Of a stretch of DNA of 62,008 nt, positions 25,662 to 34,805 are shown piece after piece. Each line of letters begins with the position of its first letter. Positions within the stretch are counted from its first letter, which is position 1. The position numbers were made by a program, and so were the translations under genes. Source of the stretch: Thiogranum sp963752745 (GTDB lineage: Bacteria; Pseudomonadota; Gammaproteobacteria; DSM-19610); NCBI GenBank assembly GCA_963752745.1, contig CAVWAK010000045.1, positions 1 through 62,008 on the forward strand. Reading direction: 5' to 3'. The notes under the pieces are model-generated. The model saw only the letters and a program-made list of their open reading frames with translations, was not told where the DNA came from and searched no databases.

Positions 25662-26960
25662 CTATGCAGGCAGATTCACCGCTAACAGCGCCATATCGCA
25701 GTCCCCTGCCGCTACCGGAATCTGCACCCTGTGGCCACTACCTGGCGCCACTCCGGTGGTGTTTCCTTTCATATCGAGCATATCTTCAAGCCTGAAGGTA
25801 CGGTTCCCGCCCGGCATAATCAGTTCAAGTTCATCACCCACTTCGAAGTGATTTTTGACATCCACCTCGGCATAACCGCTAGCACTGTCATAACCAACCA
25901 GTTCACCGACAAATCGCTGCTGGCTACTTTTCGAATGGTTGTCGATATAGTTCTGCTCATCCTGCTCGTGGTGACGCTGGAAAAATCCGTCGGTATAACC
26001 CCGGTTAGCCAGGTTCTCCAGTTTACCCAGCAGGCTGGGATCAAACGCCTGTCCTGCCACAGCATCATCAATGGCTTTGCGATACACCTGTGCGGTGCGG
26101 GCTGCATAATAGTGTGACTTGGTACGGCCTTCAATTTTCAGACTGTCGATACCCATGCTGACCAGGCGCCCGACATGTTCGACGGCGCGCAGGTCTTTGG
26201 AGTTCATTATGTAGGTACCGTGCTCGTCCTCTTCGATGGGCATCAGTTCACCCGGTCGATTCGCCTCTTCGATAAGCTGTACCTTAACTTCCTGTGGCGC
26301 AGCTTCCTGTACATGAATATCACCACTGGCGTCTTCAGTAGCATCCTTGACTTTGTAATCCCAGCGACAGGCATTGGTACAGGCCCCCTGGTTGGCATCG
26401 CGGTGATTGAAATATCCGGACAGCAGACAGCGGCCGGAATAGGCAATGCACAATGCACCGTGGACGAACACTTCAAGCTCCATGTCCGGGCACTCGTGAC
26501 GGATCTCCTCGACCTGGTCGAGTGAAAGTTCACGCGAGAGAATGATTCGCTTGATGCCCAGCTGCTGCCAGAATTTAACACTGGCGTAATTCATGGTGTT
26601 GGCCTGTACTGACAGGTGTATGTCCATATCGGGCCAGCGTTCGCGAACCAGCATAATCAGGCCCGGGTCGGCCATGATCAATGCATCCGGTCGCAGCTCA
26701 ATGATCGGCTCCATATCAGCAAGAAAGGTTTTCACCTTGCTGTTATGCGGCAACACATTGGTGGCCATGAAGAACTGCTTGCCATGTGCATGCACGTGTT
26801 CGATACCGGCAGCCAGATTTTCGACCTTGTTAAAGTCGTTATTGCGTACCCGCAGGCTGTAACGCGGCATGCCGGCATACACGGCGTCGGCGCCATAGGC
26901 GATTGCATAGCGCAGGTTACGCATGGTGCCGGCAGGGGCTAGTAATTCTGGTGACTTCAT
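25662..26960 (-). CDS. trhP: U32-family tRNA hydroxylation protein TrhP (YegQ)
   Basis: 432 residues. It begins MKSPELLAPAGTMRNLRYAIAYGADAVYAG, and the U32 signature ELEVFVHGALCIAYSGRCLLSGYF is followed by the Cys-rich NQGACTNACRWDYKV, which can hold an Fe-S cluster. These features and the length match YegQ/TrhP, which forms 5-hydroxyuridine at position 34 of tRNA using prephenate. An old label calls the family 'collagenase-like protease', which is misleading. It stands alone with a short gap on both sides. Confidence 0.88.
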   Translation of the reverse strand: MKSPELLAPAGTMRNLRYAIAYGADAVYAGMPRYSLRVRNNDFNKVENLAAGIEHVHAHGKQFFMATNVLPHNSKVKTFLADMEPIIELRPDALIMADPGLIMLVRERWPDMDIHLSVQANTMNYASVKFWQQLGIKRIILSRELSLDQVEEIRHECPDMELEVFVHGALCIAYSGRCLLSGYFNHRDANQGACTNACRWDYKVKDATEDASGDIHVQEAAPQEVKVQLIEEANRPGELMPIEEDEHGTYIMNSKDLRAVEHVGRLVSMGIDSLKIEGRTKSHYYAARTAQVYRKAIDDAVAGQAFDPSLLGKLENLANRGYTDGFFQRHHEQDEQNYIDNHSKSSQQRFVGELVGYDSASGYAEVDVKNHFEVGDELELIMPGGNRTFRLEDMLDMKGNTTGVAPGSGHRVQIPVAAGDCDMALLAVNLPA

Positions 26961-27056
26961 CTTCTCGGTGCCTGGTAAAAAACTCCGGCGAGGGTAAACC
27001 CTGGCGCCGGGTGCGGCAAGAGGAAAGGCCGCTGATAACTTGGGGAAAGCGCTATA

Positions 27057-27323
27057 TCAGCCGCCTTTTACGGCTGAATCCATTGCCTCGAGCGCCTGTT
27101 CCCAGGCCGCGCCCTGGTTGCCGTTTTCGGCCATCAACTCCATCAAGCCGTAGGCCAGTTGTCGGTGTTCAGGGTTCAGGTCGCGCAGTTTTCGCAACAT
27201 GTACATATAACCGCCCTTGTCCATTTTCAGCGTGCTGATCAAGGCATAAAGATTGAGGCTGGCTCCACCGTGCGGATTCGCCTTGATGAGTTCTGCCACT
27301 TGTTGAAGAACGTCTTCCGCCAT
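27057..27323 (-). CDS. Small conserved hypothetical protein
   Basis: 88 residues from ATG 27323, with GGAG at normal spacing. The frame is open further upstream, but that part reads as non-coding. The protein is helical: VLQQVAELIKANPHGGASLNLYALISTLKMDKGGYMYMLRKLRDL, then HRQLAYGLMELMAENGNQG. No family was recognised. It may be a small helical regulator, but nothing proves it. Its upstream region contains one copy of a 19-bp sequence also found in tsaB. Confidence 0.55.
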   Translation of the reverse strand: MAEDVLQQVAELIKANPHGGASLNLYALISTLKMDKGGYMYMLRKLRDLNPEHRQLAYGLMELMAENGNQGAAWEQALEAMDSAVKGG

Positions 27324-27460
27324 ATCACACTCCGGCTTTGGGTTTGGCGGCCACCTGGGGTGCACCAAACGTATTTTGTGTTCAATTGAGTAACAGTGGG
27401 AGTTACGATTATGGCATCTATCCAGATATGTCCAACTCGATCCCTTCATTGGTATGGTCT

Positions 27461-28399
27461 TTACCGATTTCTTCTTGATTTGCCTTTAGACAGTTTGTCG
27501 GCAAACATTGCGCGATCCGCCTCCTTGAGCAGCTGGTCAGCGTTGTCTGCATCGTCGGGATAAAGGGCAATACCGACACTGATCGATGGATTGACCTCCT
27601 CCCCTTCCAGGGTAAATGCCATCTCAACAGAACCACGCAGATTTAGCTCCATCTTTTGCACATCCTGGCGCTTATCCAGATTTTCGAGAATCACAGCGAA
27701 TTCATCGCCGCCAATCCGGGCTACAGTGTCGGATTCGCGTATGCGGGCTTGCAGCCGCTCGCCGATGGTCTTCAAGAATACGTCACCTGCTGCATGGCCT
27801 AACCGATCATTGACAGACTTGAAGTTATCCATGTCAATAAAGAGAAGCGCTAACTTTTGGCGATTGCGTTCTGCTCGGGAGATGGCGGTAGAGAGACGAT
27901 CGTCAAACAATAGTCGATTAGGCAGATCAGTCAGGAAATCGTGACTTGCAAGTCGTAGCAGTCGTTCTTTCGCTGCGGCAGTATCGGTTACGTCACGCAA
28001 TACTGTAGTGAAGGTCTTTTCGCCTCCGTAGTGATACATATATATAGAAGACTCGGCTGGAAACTCCTGACCGTTTTTCCTGAGTCCGAACACGGATTTC
28101 TGATGGTGCATGAGGAGATCATTTCCCTCCTTTTGTGCAAACTCCTCCACATGTTTTTTATGGGTAGCGCGAAATCTCTCGGGCATAAGCAGCTCGATCG
28201 GCTGCCCCAATATCTCGTCGGCCGAATAGCCGAATATTTCTTCGGCACCTTTGTTGAACAGGATGACCTTCTGTGACTCGTCTATCGAAACGATAGCCTC
28301 ATAGGAGAAACGCAACAGTTGTATGATGGAAGCGATTTCCCCGCGAAGGATCTCGGCTGCACTGCGATGTGGCTGATCTAACTTATCGTTTACATTCAC
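27461..28399 (-). CDS. PAS-GGDEF diguanylate cyclase
   Basis: 312 residues, with no signal peptide or membrane helix. A PAS domain (residues about 28-145: FSYEAIVSIDESQKVILFNKGAEEIFGYSADEILG) is followed by a GGDEF domain (about 150-308) with HDFLTDLPNRLLFDDRL and the intact active site ARIGGDEFAVIL. The product-inhibition I-site RESD is present five residues before GGDEF. It should make cyclic di-GMP in response to a signal sensed by PAS. Adjacent genes do not suggest the output. A second PAS-GGDEF protein is encoded divergently 0.7 kb away. Confidence 0.9.
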   Translation of the reverse strand: MNVNDKLDQPHRSAAEILRGEIASIIQLLRFSYEAIVSIDESQKVILFNKGAEEIFGYSADEILGQPIELLMPERFRATHKKHVEEFAQKEGNDLLMHHQKSVFGLRKNGQEFPAESSIYMYHYGGEKTFTTVLRDVTDTAAAKERLLRLASHDFLTDLPNRLLFDDRLSTAISRAERNRQKLALLFIDMDNFKSVNDRLGHAAGDVFLKTIGERLQARIRESDTVARIGGDEFAVILENLDKRQDVQKMELNLRGSVEMAFTLEGEEVNPSISVGIALYPDDADNADQLLKEADRAMFADKLSKGKSRRNR

Positions 28400-29110
28400 A
28401 AGCTGCTTACCAACTCTTTCCCTATGGACTCATGACCAATCAGCCCGCTGATTGTTGCGCCCGCAAATATAACACCGTGGCCGAACACCGACAATCCTAC
28501 AAACGTTGTAAAGCACGTTCTTAACCAATACCGTCATTGGCCGAACATCACATTGAACCATTCGTTCGATTAAACTCATTCCAAATTACCGGGCCGGAAC
28601 CAACCACGGAGCTCTGACCACACGCCGCTGGCGTGTGGTCTACTCCAAGGACTGCGGATATTGTGCCAAAGACCTTCGTTTTTGACGAATGGCTGAACCC
28701 GCCGCCGGACTACGAAGTTCAGACTGAATCTATATAAGCATTAGCTGTAGGGCAGCAGTCTCCCCTTTTCAGTTATTCACCAACAACAAGTCATCTCTAA
28801 GAATGCGTGCCGCTACCCTCAGATCAATGCCGAGGTGGGAAGCCCACGCGGGGACGAGGTAACGACTCAGGTTACATGCGAACCGACTTATCTAACACCG
28901 ATACCATGGCGTTCGAAATCCTCTTCTTTTCCTGGCTATCCGTCTAGCGCATGTCAGGAGGTTTTCGCACGTCAAACGGGTGTTGATCCGGTCGTTATCA
29001 GGAACTATGGATGAAGCAATAGAGCGTTACCCGGATTGTTGCTTGAGTTATGAGGGCCAGGATAGTTACTATCCCTTTGAGTTATCGGATAATACGGGCA
29101 GCTTGGTACA
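28400..29110. other. 711-bp gene-free region with gene remnants
   Basis: Between two divergent GGDEF genes. No intact gene is recognised. Two coding-like scraps occur on the plus strand. At 28663-28737 a frame reads VPKTFVFDEWLNPPPDYEVQ and stops. At 29007-29126 a 39-codon frame (MDEAIERYPDCCLSYEGQDS...) overlaps the start of the next gene. Neither has a recognised family. An 11-bp perfect hairpin lies at 28616-28640. The region may be decayed coding sequence plus promoters for both cyclase genes. Confidence 0.45.
28616..28640. repeat. Perfect 11-bp hairpin
   Basis: GACCACACGCC-GCT-GGCGTGTGGTC, an 11-bp stem with a 3-nt loop and no T-run on either side. It is unlikely to be a standard terminator; it could be a protein-binding dyad or a leftover of a mobile sequence. 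Confidence 0.6.
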
Positions 29111-31009
29111 ATGGGCACACCACTGAACATGTGTAAGAAGTGGAAACTGGTTTGCTTAAGCGGACTTCTGGGTGCCGGCTTTTATATTGCTGATGTGTGT
29201 GTAGACGTTTACCTTTTTCAGGAAGGTAAGCTGATTGATCAGTTTCTGCACCCTGATCCAATCGAATTGTGGATGCGGTTTAGCGTTATATTTGTGGCAC
29301 TGGCATTTGGGACTTTTGCGCAAATCATGGTCCACCGTGCCGACGCTGCGACGAACAAAGCACGTACCGCAGAGAAATTCCTGAATTCAGTCATCGAAAA
29401 TATCCCCAACATGATTTTCATAAAAGATGCCGAACATCTGCGCTTTACTCGCATCAACAAAGCAGGTGAGGACCTATTGGGGCATAGTCGGGATGTACTG
29501 GTTGGAAAAAATGACTTTGACTTCTTCCCACATGAGCAGGCTGAATATTTTACCGGTAAGGACCGGCACGTCCTGCAGAGCAGAGCAATACTGGACATTC
29601 CGGAAGAAGATATTGCTTCACGGGATGGCGGCAAACGGATTCTTCATACCAAGAAAATGCCTATTCTCGATGAGCAGGGAAACCCGGCGTTCCTTTTGGG
29701 GATTTCAGAAGATATAACTGCGCAAAAACAGACTCGACTGGATCTGCTGCAGGCAAAGGCAAGCGCTGAGCATTACCTGCAGATCTCTCAAGCGATGATC
29801 GTCGGACTGGATGCCAAGGGCTGTATTACTCTGATAAATCAGCGAGGCTGCGAATTGCTTGGACGATCTGAAAATGACCTGCTTGGCCAAAATTGGTTTG
29901 ATATCGCGATTCCGGATTCCGAAAGAAACAATGTGGGCGCTGTATTTCAACGGATAATAGCTGGCGAGATTGCGCCGGTTGAATATCATGAAAACGAAAT
30001 TATAACGGCGGCCGGGGATAGCCGTTACCTGCTATGGCACAACACCTTGCGCCAAGGCCCGGCTGGAGAAATCATTGGCACTCTCTCATCCGGTACGGAT
30101 ATTACAGCACGCAAACACACTGAAAACCAGCTCCGCCTTGCGGGCGTGGTATTTAAGTCCAGCAAACAAGGCGTGGTGGTTACTGATACGAACAACCGTA
30201 TAATATCCGTTAACCCGGCGTATACGGCAATCACAGGATATACGCAGAAAGAAGTCATCGGAAAAGACCCTTCGTACATCAAGTCCGGGCGCCACGATGA
30301 AGCGTTTTATCAGAACCTCTGGGATGAGATTGAGAAATGCGGGTATTGGGAGGGGGAGCTATGGAACCGACGAAAGAACGGAGAAGCTTATCCTTCCTGG
30401 CAGTCAATAAGCGCTGTTTTCGACTCGGGGCATGAACTTGCTCATTACGTCTCAGTGTTTTCAGATATGACACCTATTAAGAAACACCAGAAGGAACTGG
30501 ATTTCCTGGCGCATCACGACCCTTTAACGGGACTGCCAAATCGTCTCATGTTTGATGACCGGCTGACACATGCCCTGCAACGATGTGTCCGGGAAGGTAC
30601 AGATTTGGCGCTTCTGTTTATGGACCTTGATGACTTCAAGAATATTAATGACACCTATGGTCATGCGGTCGGCGACTACCTGTTACAGACAATATCGACA
30701 AGGCTGGGAGCGTTGCTGCGGAAAGAAGACACAATCGCCCGGTTAGGTGGAGACGAATTTCTAATCCTTCTGGAGTCGTATGAGTCAATTGCTGGAGTTG
30801 AAGGGGTAGCTAAAAAGATTATAAGTGAAATATCCTCTCCGATAGAGATAGATGCCCATAAAATAGCGGTCCATGCAAGCATCGGCATTGCTATTGGTCC
30901 ACTCGACGGTTCAAATGGTTCGGCGTTAATGAAGGCGGGGGATGTTGCTATGTACCGTGCCAAGGCGGATGGACCCGGTAATTATCGGTTCAGCACACGC
31001 GGAGCGTAG
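29111..31009 (+). CDS. Membrane-anchored triple-PAS diguanylate cyclase
   Basis: 632 residues. Two N-terminal hydrophobic segments (about 13-35 and 55-72) flank a short loop. Three PAS domains follow, at roughly residues 85-210 (SVIENIPNMIFIKDAEHLRF), 215-335 and 340-465 (SKQGVVVTDTNNRIISVNPAYTAITGYT). The C-terminal GGDEF domain (about 470-630) has HHDPLTGLPNRLMFDDRL and ARLGGDEFLILL. The I-site RKED lies five residues before GGDEF. It should make cyclic di-GMP under control of PAS signals. The ATG at 29129 is an alternative start. There is no EAL domain. Confidence 0.9.
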   Translation: MGTPLNMCKKWKLVCLSGLLGAGFYIADVCVDVYLFQEGKLIDQFLHPDPIELWMRFSVIFVALAFGTFAQIMVHRADAATNKARTAEKFLNSVIENIPNMIFIKDAEHLRFTRINKAGEDLLGHSRDVLVGKNDFDFFPHEQAEYFTGKDRHVLQSRAILDIPEEDIASRDGGKRILHTKKMPILDEQGNPAFLLGISEDITAQKQTRLDLLQAKASAEHYLQISQAMIVGLDAKGCITLINQRGCELLGRSENDLLGQNWFDIAIPDSERNNVGAVFQRIIAGEIAPVEYHENEIITAAGDSRYLLWHNTLRQGPAGEIIGTLSSGTDITARKHTENQLRLAGVVFKSSKQGVVVTDTNNRIISVNPAYTAITGYTQKEVIGKDPSYIKSGRHDEAFYQNLWDEIEKCGYWEGELWNRRKNGEAYPSWQSISAVFDSGHELAHYVSVFSDMTPIKKHQKELDFLAHHDPLTGLPNRLMFDDRLTHALQRCVREGTDLALLFMDLDDFKNINDTYGHAVGDYLLQTISTRLGALLRKEDTIARLGGDEFLILLESYESIAGVEGVAKKIISEISSPIEIDAHKIAVHASIGIAIGPLDGSNGSALMKAGDVAMYRAKADGPGNYRFSTRGA

Positions 31010-31052
31010 TGAGAACGTAGCCTGGTTCAGATGTGGTTACAGCCCCTCCGTT

Positions 31053-31763
31053 TCATTTGTGCTGGTCTTTATGCCGAGCGGGTTTGGCGGCCACCTGGTC
31101 GCGAAGATAGATGGGCGCTGCCAGCTCCGGTGGCACCACCTCGCCTGCTGCGAACCGTGCTGCACCGAGTACAGCAACATCGGTAGCCTGCGGTTTCAGG
31201 GCGTCAAGACAATCGGCCGGCTCAAACCCCAGTCTCGCGATCAGCGCATCACGGTAACTTGACCAGCCGTCGCCGGCAGCCTGCCAGTCACCGCCATCCG
31301 GCTGTTCCACCGACCCGGGCGCACACACAGCTTCTTCGCTAACCAGGGACATCAGGCCGGACTCATCGCGACAGAACGCTCCCCAGTAGACTTCCTGCAT
31401 GCGTGCGTCCAGTGCTGCAAGCACCCTGGTCGCCCCGGCCTGACGCGCTGCACCCTGCGCCAGTGCAGCAAGCGTCGACACCGGAATAACCGGGAGGTCG
31501 GCACCGAAAGCAATGCCCTGGGTGATACCGGCCGCGATACGTAAACCGGTAAAGGACCCCGGACCCCGGCCAAACGCCACCGCATCGAGCTGGTTCACTG
31601 TCATCCCTGCCTCGCTGAAAAGCTCATCAACGAACGGCAATATAAGGGCGACGTGTTGCCGTGGAGCCAGCTGGTAGCGCTGGATGACATCGCCATCAAT
31701 ATACAGCGCCGCGGAACAGGCTTCGGTTGCCGTTTCAACGGCCAGTATGCGCAGCTCACTCAC
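31053..31763 (-). CDS. tsaB: tRNA threonylcarbamoyladenosine biosynthesis protein TsaB
   Basis: 236 residues. The start LRILAVETATEACSAALYI, then RQHVALILPFVDELF and the motif AVAFGRGPGSFTGLRIAAGITQGIAFG, identify TsaB (YeaZ), the ASKHA-fold partner of TsaD and TsaE that attaches threonylcarbamoyl to A37 of tRNA. LAALDARMQEVYWG is also typical. Its start overlaps the stop of the helicase gene upstream by 4 nt, the common tsaB-yoaA linkage in gammaproteobacteria. It converges on the GGDEF gene. Confidence 0.92.
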   Translation of the reverse strand: MSELRILAVETATEACSAALYIDGDVIQRYQLAPRQHVALILPFVDELFSEAGMTVNQLDAVAFGRGPGSFTGLRIAAGITQGIAFGADLPVIPVSTLAALAQGAARQAGATRVLAALDARMQEVYWGAFCRDESGLMSLVSEEAVCAPGSVEQPDGGDWQAAGDGWSSYRDALIARLGFEPADCLDALKPQATDVAVLGAARFAAGEVVPPELAAPIYLRDQVAAKPARHKDQHK

Positions 31764-33718
31764 GTCAGGTTGACCACATCGCCGGCTTCAAAGAATGCCT
31801 GCACGTCGTCGAACTCACGGGTGCGGCGCATGTCTGGCAAGCTGCTCAGGAACACTCGCCCGTAGCTCTTTTTCACCAGTCGCGGATCACAGAGCACCAG
31901 CACACCACGGTCGTTGATATCACGTATCAGGCGACCAACTCCCTGTTTGAGGGTAATCACCGCGTGTGGCAGTTGCTCATCCATGAAAGGGTTCCCGCCA
32001 CGCGCCTTGAGTGCGTCGATGCGCGCCTGCCAGACCGGATCACCGGGCGAGGCAAATGGCAACTTGTCGATGATCACGCAGGACAGCGCTTCGCCACGGA
32101 CATCCACACCTTCCCAGAAACTGCTGGTGCCGAGTAATACCGCGTTGCCGAGTTCACGGAAACGTTCCAGCAGTTCATTGCGTGGAGCACTGCCCTGGAC
32201 CAGCAGCGGAAAGTCGCAACTGCTCTTCAAACGGCGATTGGCACTGTGCAAGGCGCGGTAACTGGTAAACAACAGGAATGCCCGGCCGCGCGAAGCGTTA
32301 ATCACGCGCTCAGCCTCGTCCAGCATCATGTCGGTAAAGTCGGGCGAATTGGGCTCGGGTAAATCCCTGGGCAGATAGAACAGCGCGTTATTCTGGTAGT
32401 CAAACGGACTGTCCAGCTGCAGGCTGGTAGCGGCCTCCAGGCCAAGCTGCCGCGCAAAATGTTCAAATTCACCATTTACCGAAAGCGTCGCGGAGGTAAA
32501 TATCCAGCGGCTGGGAAGCTCCTGCCGTTGCGAACTGAAATTCTCGGCTACATCCAGTGGCGTCAGATTGATACGGAACGACTGGCGCCAGGTCTCGAAC
32601 CAGTGGACGTGATTCTCCGGGGGTTCGTGGGTTGTCTTGTTGAACAGACCTTGCAGTTTCAGGGCTCGCTGACAGCAATTGTCCAGGCCCCGGCTTCGAT
32701 CCGACTGTTCAGCCAGGGCATCGGCGAGCAAACCCAGAGCGGAGTCCAGCGCATTGAGCGTTTCCTGAAGCCTGTCATTGTCTGCAAGACGTGCCCAGGG
32801 TGCCCGCTGTTCGCCCTCGCCCATGGCGAGCCGGACGTCTGCGACTGCCTGCTCCAGTTGCCTGGCGACTTCCGGCAGTCCCTCCAGTTCGGCAGTTTCA
32901 TTGATGTATTCGTTGCGGCTGTCCTGGGCGAGTTCCAGCAGCTGCCGGCTGGACAGTTGCACGCCAAAAAACCGCGCTGCCGTCTCCGGAAGCTGATGCG
33001 CCTCATCGATAATAAAGGCTTCGGCACCCGGCAGCAGTTCGCCAAAACCTTCTTCCTTGAGTACCAGGTCGGCACACAACAGGTGGTGATTGATCACCAC
33101 CAGGTCGGCGTCCTGCGCCTCGCGGCGCGCCTTGATGACGTGGCAGTTTTTCAGGTGTTCGCACTGCTGACCAAGACAGTTATCTGCTGTTGAAGTCACT
33201 CTTGGCCAGATCGCCGAATCCTCTGCAATGCTCGACATCTCGGCAATGTCACCACTGACCGTGCGACCCGACCAGTCATGGATGGTTTCCAGCTGGCTGA
33301 CCTGGGCAGGTGAAGGCAGACGCCCTTCAGCGCGCGTCATTTCAAGACGGTGTGGGCACAGGTAATTCGATCGACCTTTCAGCAGGGCCGCCTTTAGCGG
33401 CACACCCAGCGCCGAACGCACAGTAGGCAGATCGCGATGAAACAGTTGATCCTGAAGGTGCCGGGTACCCGTGGAGATAATGACCTTGCGCCCGGATAAC
33501 AGGGCCGGAACCAGGTACGCATAGGTCTTGCCGGTACCGGTACCGGCCTCTACGATCAGTGCTTCGCCATCATTCAGCGCCTGCTCAACGGCAGTGGCCA
33601 TCTGTTGTTGTTGCGGACGCGGCGCAAAGCCTGGCACCTCGCTGGCCAGCGCACCATCGGCGCCAAGGCACTCAGCGGCATGCAGGTTGTTATCCTGGAA
33701 ATCTGTACTGGCGCTCAA
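31760..33718 (-). CDS. yoaA: DinG/YoaA-family ATP-dependent DNA helicase
   Basis: 652 residues. Walker A VEAGTGTGKTYAYL near residue 57, DEAH box FIIDEAHQLPETAARF, and the Fe-S cysteines in NYLCPHRLEM and DNCLGQQCEHLKNC identify an XPD-like 5'-3' helicase of the YoaA type. C-terminal motif V/VI is GVGRLIRDINDRGVLVLCDPRL. YoaA works with HolC in repair of stalled replication forks in E. coli. The link to tsaB is the usual one. Confidence 0.9.
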   Translation of the reverse strand: MSASTDFQDNNLHAAECLGADGALASEVPGFAPRPQQQQMATAVEQALNDGEALIVEAGTGTGKTYAYLVPALLSGRKVIISTGTRHLQDQLFHRDLPTVRSALGVPLKAALLKGRSNYLCPHRLEMTRAEGRLPSPAQVSQLETIHDWSGRTVSGDIAEMSSIAEDSAIWPRVTSTADNCLGQQCEHLKNCHVIKARREAQDADLVVINHHLLCADLVLKEEGFGELLPGAEAFIIDEAHQLPETAARFFGVQLSSRQLLELAQDSRNEYINETAELEGLPEVARQLEQAVADVRLAMGEGEQRAPWARLADNDRLQETLNALDSALGLLADALAEQSDRSRGLDNCCQRALKLQGLFNKTTHEPPENHVHWFETWRQSFRINLTPLDVAENFSSQRQELPSRWIFTSATLSVNGEFEHFARQLGLEAATSLQLDSPFDYQNNALFYLPRDLPEPNSPDFTDMMLDEAERVINASRGRAFLLFTSYRALHSANRRLKSSCDFPLLVQGSAPRNELLERFRELGNAVLLGTSSFWEGVDVRGEALSCVIIDKLPFASPGDPVWQARIDALKARGGNPFMDEQLPHAVITLKQGVGRLIRDINDRGVLVLCDPRLVKKSYGRVFLSSLPDMRRTREFDDVQAFFEAGDVVNLT

Positions 33719-33721
33719 GAC

Positions 33722-34231
33722 TCAGACGCCGGACTGGTTATCCCAGATCTCATCCTCGATTTCGCCTTCGTCCCGGGTCCATACCAGGTGGGAGATTATT
33801 TTGAAGCGAGCGACACTCATGGCACCACGTTTTTTACGATTGCTGTTACCTGCCTCATCCATGCTGTCGAGGATGTCATCGTGCTCGGCCTCAAAAATTT
33901 CAACCGCCTCGTAGCTGTCATCCATGATCACCAGCAAAACACTGTCCCACTCTTTTTCCAGCTTGAGCTGGCCCACACGCTGGCCGGATTTTTCTTCGTC
34001 AAAAATGACCCGCGCCTTGATCTGGATGCGTTTGCCATCGCGACTACCGCGGCCCACCGCATCGTAACCCCCGGTGCGATCTTCGCAGAGTTCCAGATTT
34101 AGCAGTTCAGCCGCATCGTGCTCGGCAATTTCACCACTCACTCCGGGCAGAGGCTTGCCGGTGGTGCGCCAGAATTCGGCGGCGAGACGGCGTGCCTCGG
34201 CGATTAATTTGTCTTTGCTGTAGACGCCCAC
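33722..34231 (-). CDS. Hypothetical protein with a nuclease-like core motif
   Basis: 169 residues, hydrophilic. The segment GGYDAVGRGSRDGKRIQIKARVIFDEEKSG has the spacing of a PD-(D/E)XK-like core (D...QIK), and VGQLKLEKEWDSVLLVIMDDSYEAVEIFEA resembles the following strands. I therefore suspect a distant restriction-endonuclease-like fold, but I do not recognise a named family and catalysis is unproven. It starts GTG or ATG at 34231, has no signal peptide, and its stop lies 3 nt before the helicase start, so it may share that operon. Confidence 0.6.
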   Translation of the reverse strand: MGVYSKDKLIAEARRLAAEFWRTTGKPLPGVSGEIAEHDAAELLNLELCEDRTGGYDAVGRGSRDGKRIQIKARVIFDEEKSGQRVGQLKLEKEWDSVLLVIMDDSYEAVEIFEAEHDDILDSMDEAGNSNRKKRGAMSVARFKIISHLVWTRDEGEIEDEIWDNQSGV

Positions 34232-34301
34232 TTTTTTGAATTATCGCTTGTCAGTACCGGGTCTTGCCCCTAGTTAACAGCGATTGTACACATATCAAGG
34301 C

Positions 34302-34805
34302 TCAACCGCCCAAATCGCCGGCCTTGCGCTCTGCCCGGCGCGCTCCATCCGAATCATTCAATGCCCAGCGGGCACGCGCTATCAGACGCCAGTTGGTCGC
34401 CTGCAGGCGCTGGTCACCTTTTGCCAGGGCATTGGATTTCAACGCCAGCTGCTCGGTTTGTTGTGGCCGCCCCTGCTCCAGGCGAATAGCAGACAGCCGG
34501 CTCCACAAGCGGGCATTGCCTGGCTCGATGCGCAGGGCACGCTCAACTGTAGCCGCTTCGTTACTGCTGTCACCGGAACTCCGGTAGCGATCCGCCTGCC
34601 CCAGCAACGCTACGACGGCACCGCCACTACCAACGGGTTTTTGCGGCACAGCAATCGGCGCCGGCTGAGTCTCTGAAGGTAAGGGTCTGTCCGGCTCCGG
34701 CACCGCTTCGCCGGTACGCCCATCGATTACCGGCGGCAAAGATTGTCGCGGTGCGGTGGTACAGGCACTCAGGAACAGCAACAGGGGCAACAGCAGACGC
34801 TTCAT
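34302..34805 (-). CDS. TPR-containing lipoprotein
   Basis: 167 residues. The lipobox is LSAC within MKRLLLPLLLFLSACTT, predicting a lipid-anchored protein. A Pro-rich linker (VPEPDRPLPSETQPAP) leads to about two TPR-like helical hairpins (AVVALLGQADRYRSSGDSSNEAATVERAL and RLWSRLSAIRLEQGR). Its ATG overlaps the mrcB stop (ATGA), so the two are coupled, suggesting an accessory role beside PBP1B in the envelope. That role is inferred from position only. Confidence 0.75.
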   Translation of the reverse strand: MKRLLLPLLLFLSACTTAPRQSLPPVIDGRTGEAVPEPDRPLPSETQPAPIAVPQKPVGSGGAVVALLGQADRYRSSGDSSNEAATVERALRIEPGNARLWSRLSAIRLEQGRPQQTEQLALKSNALAKGDQRLQATNWRLIARARWALNDSDGARRAERKAGDLGG

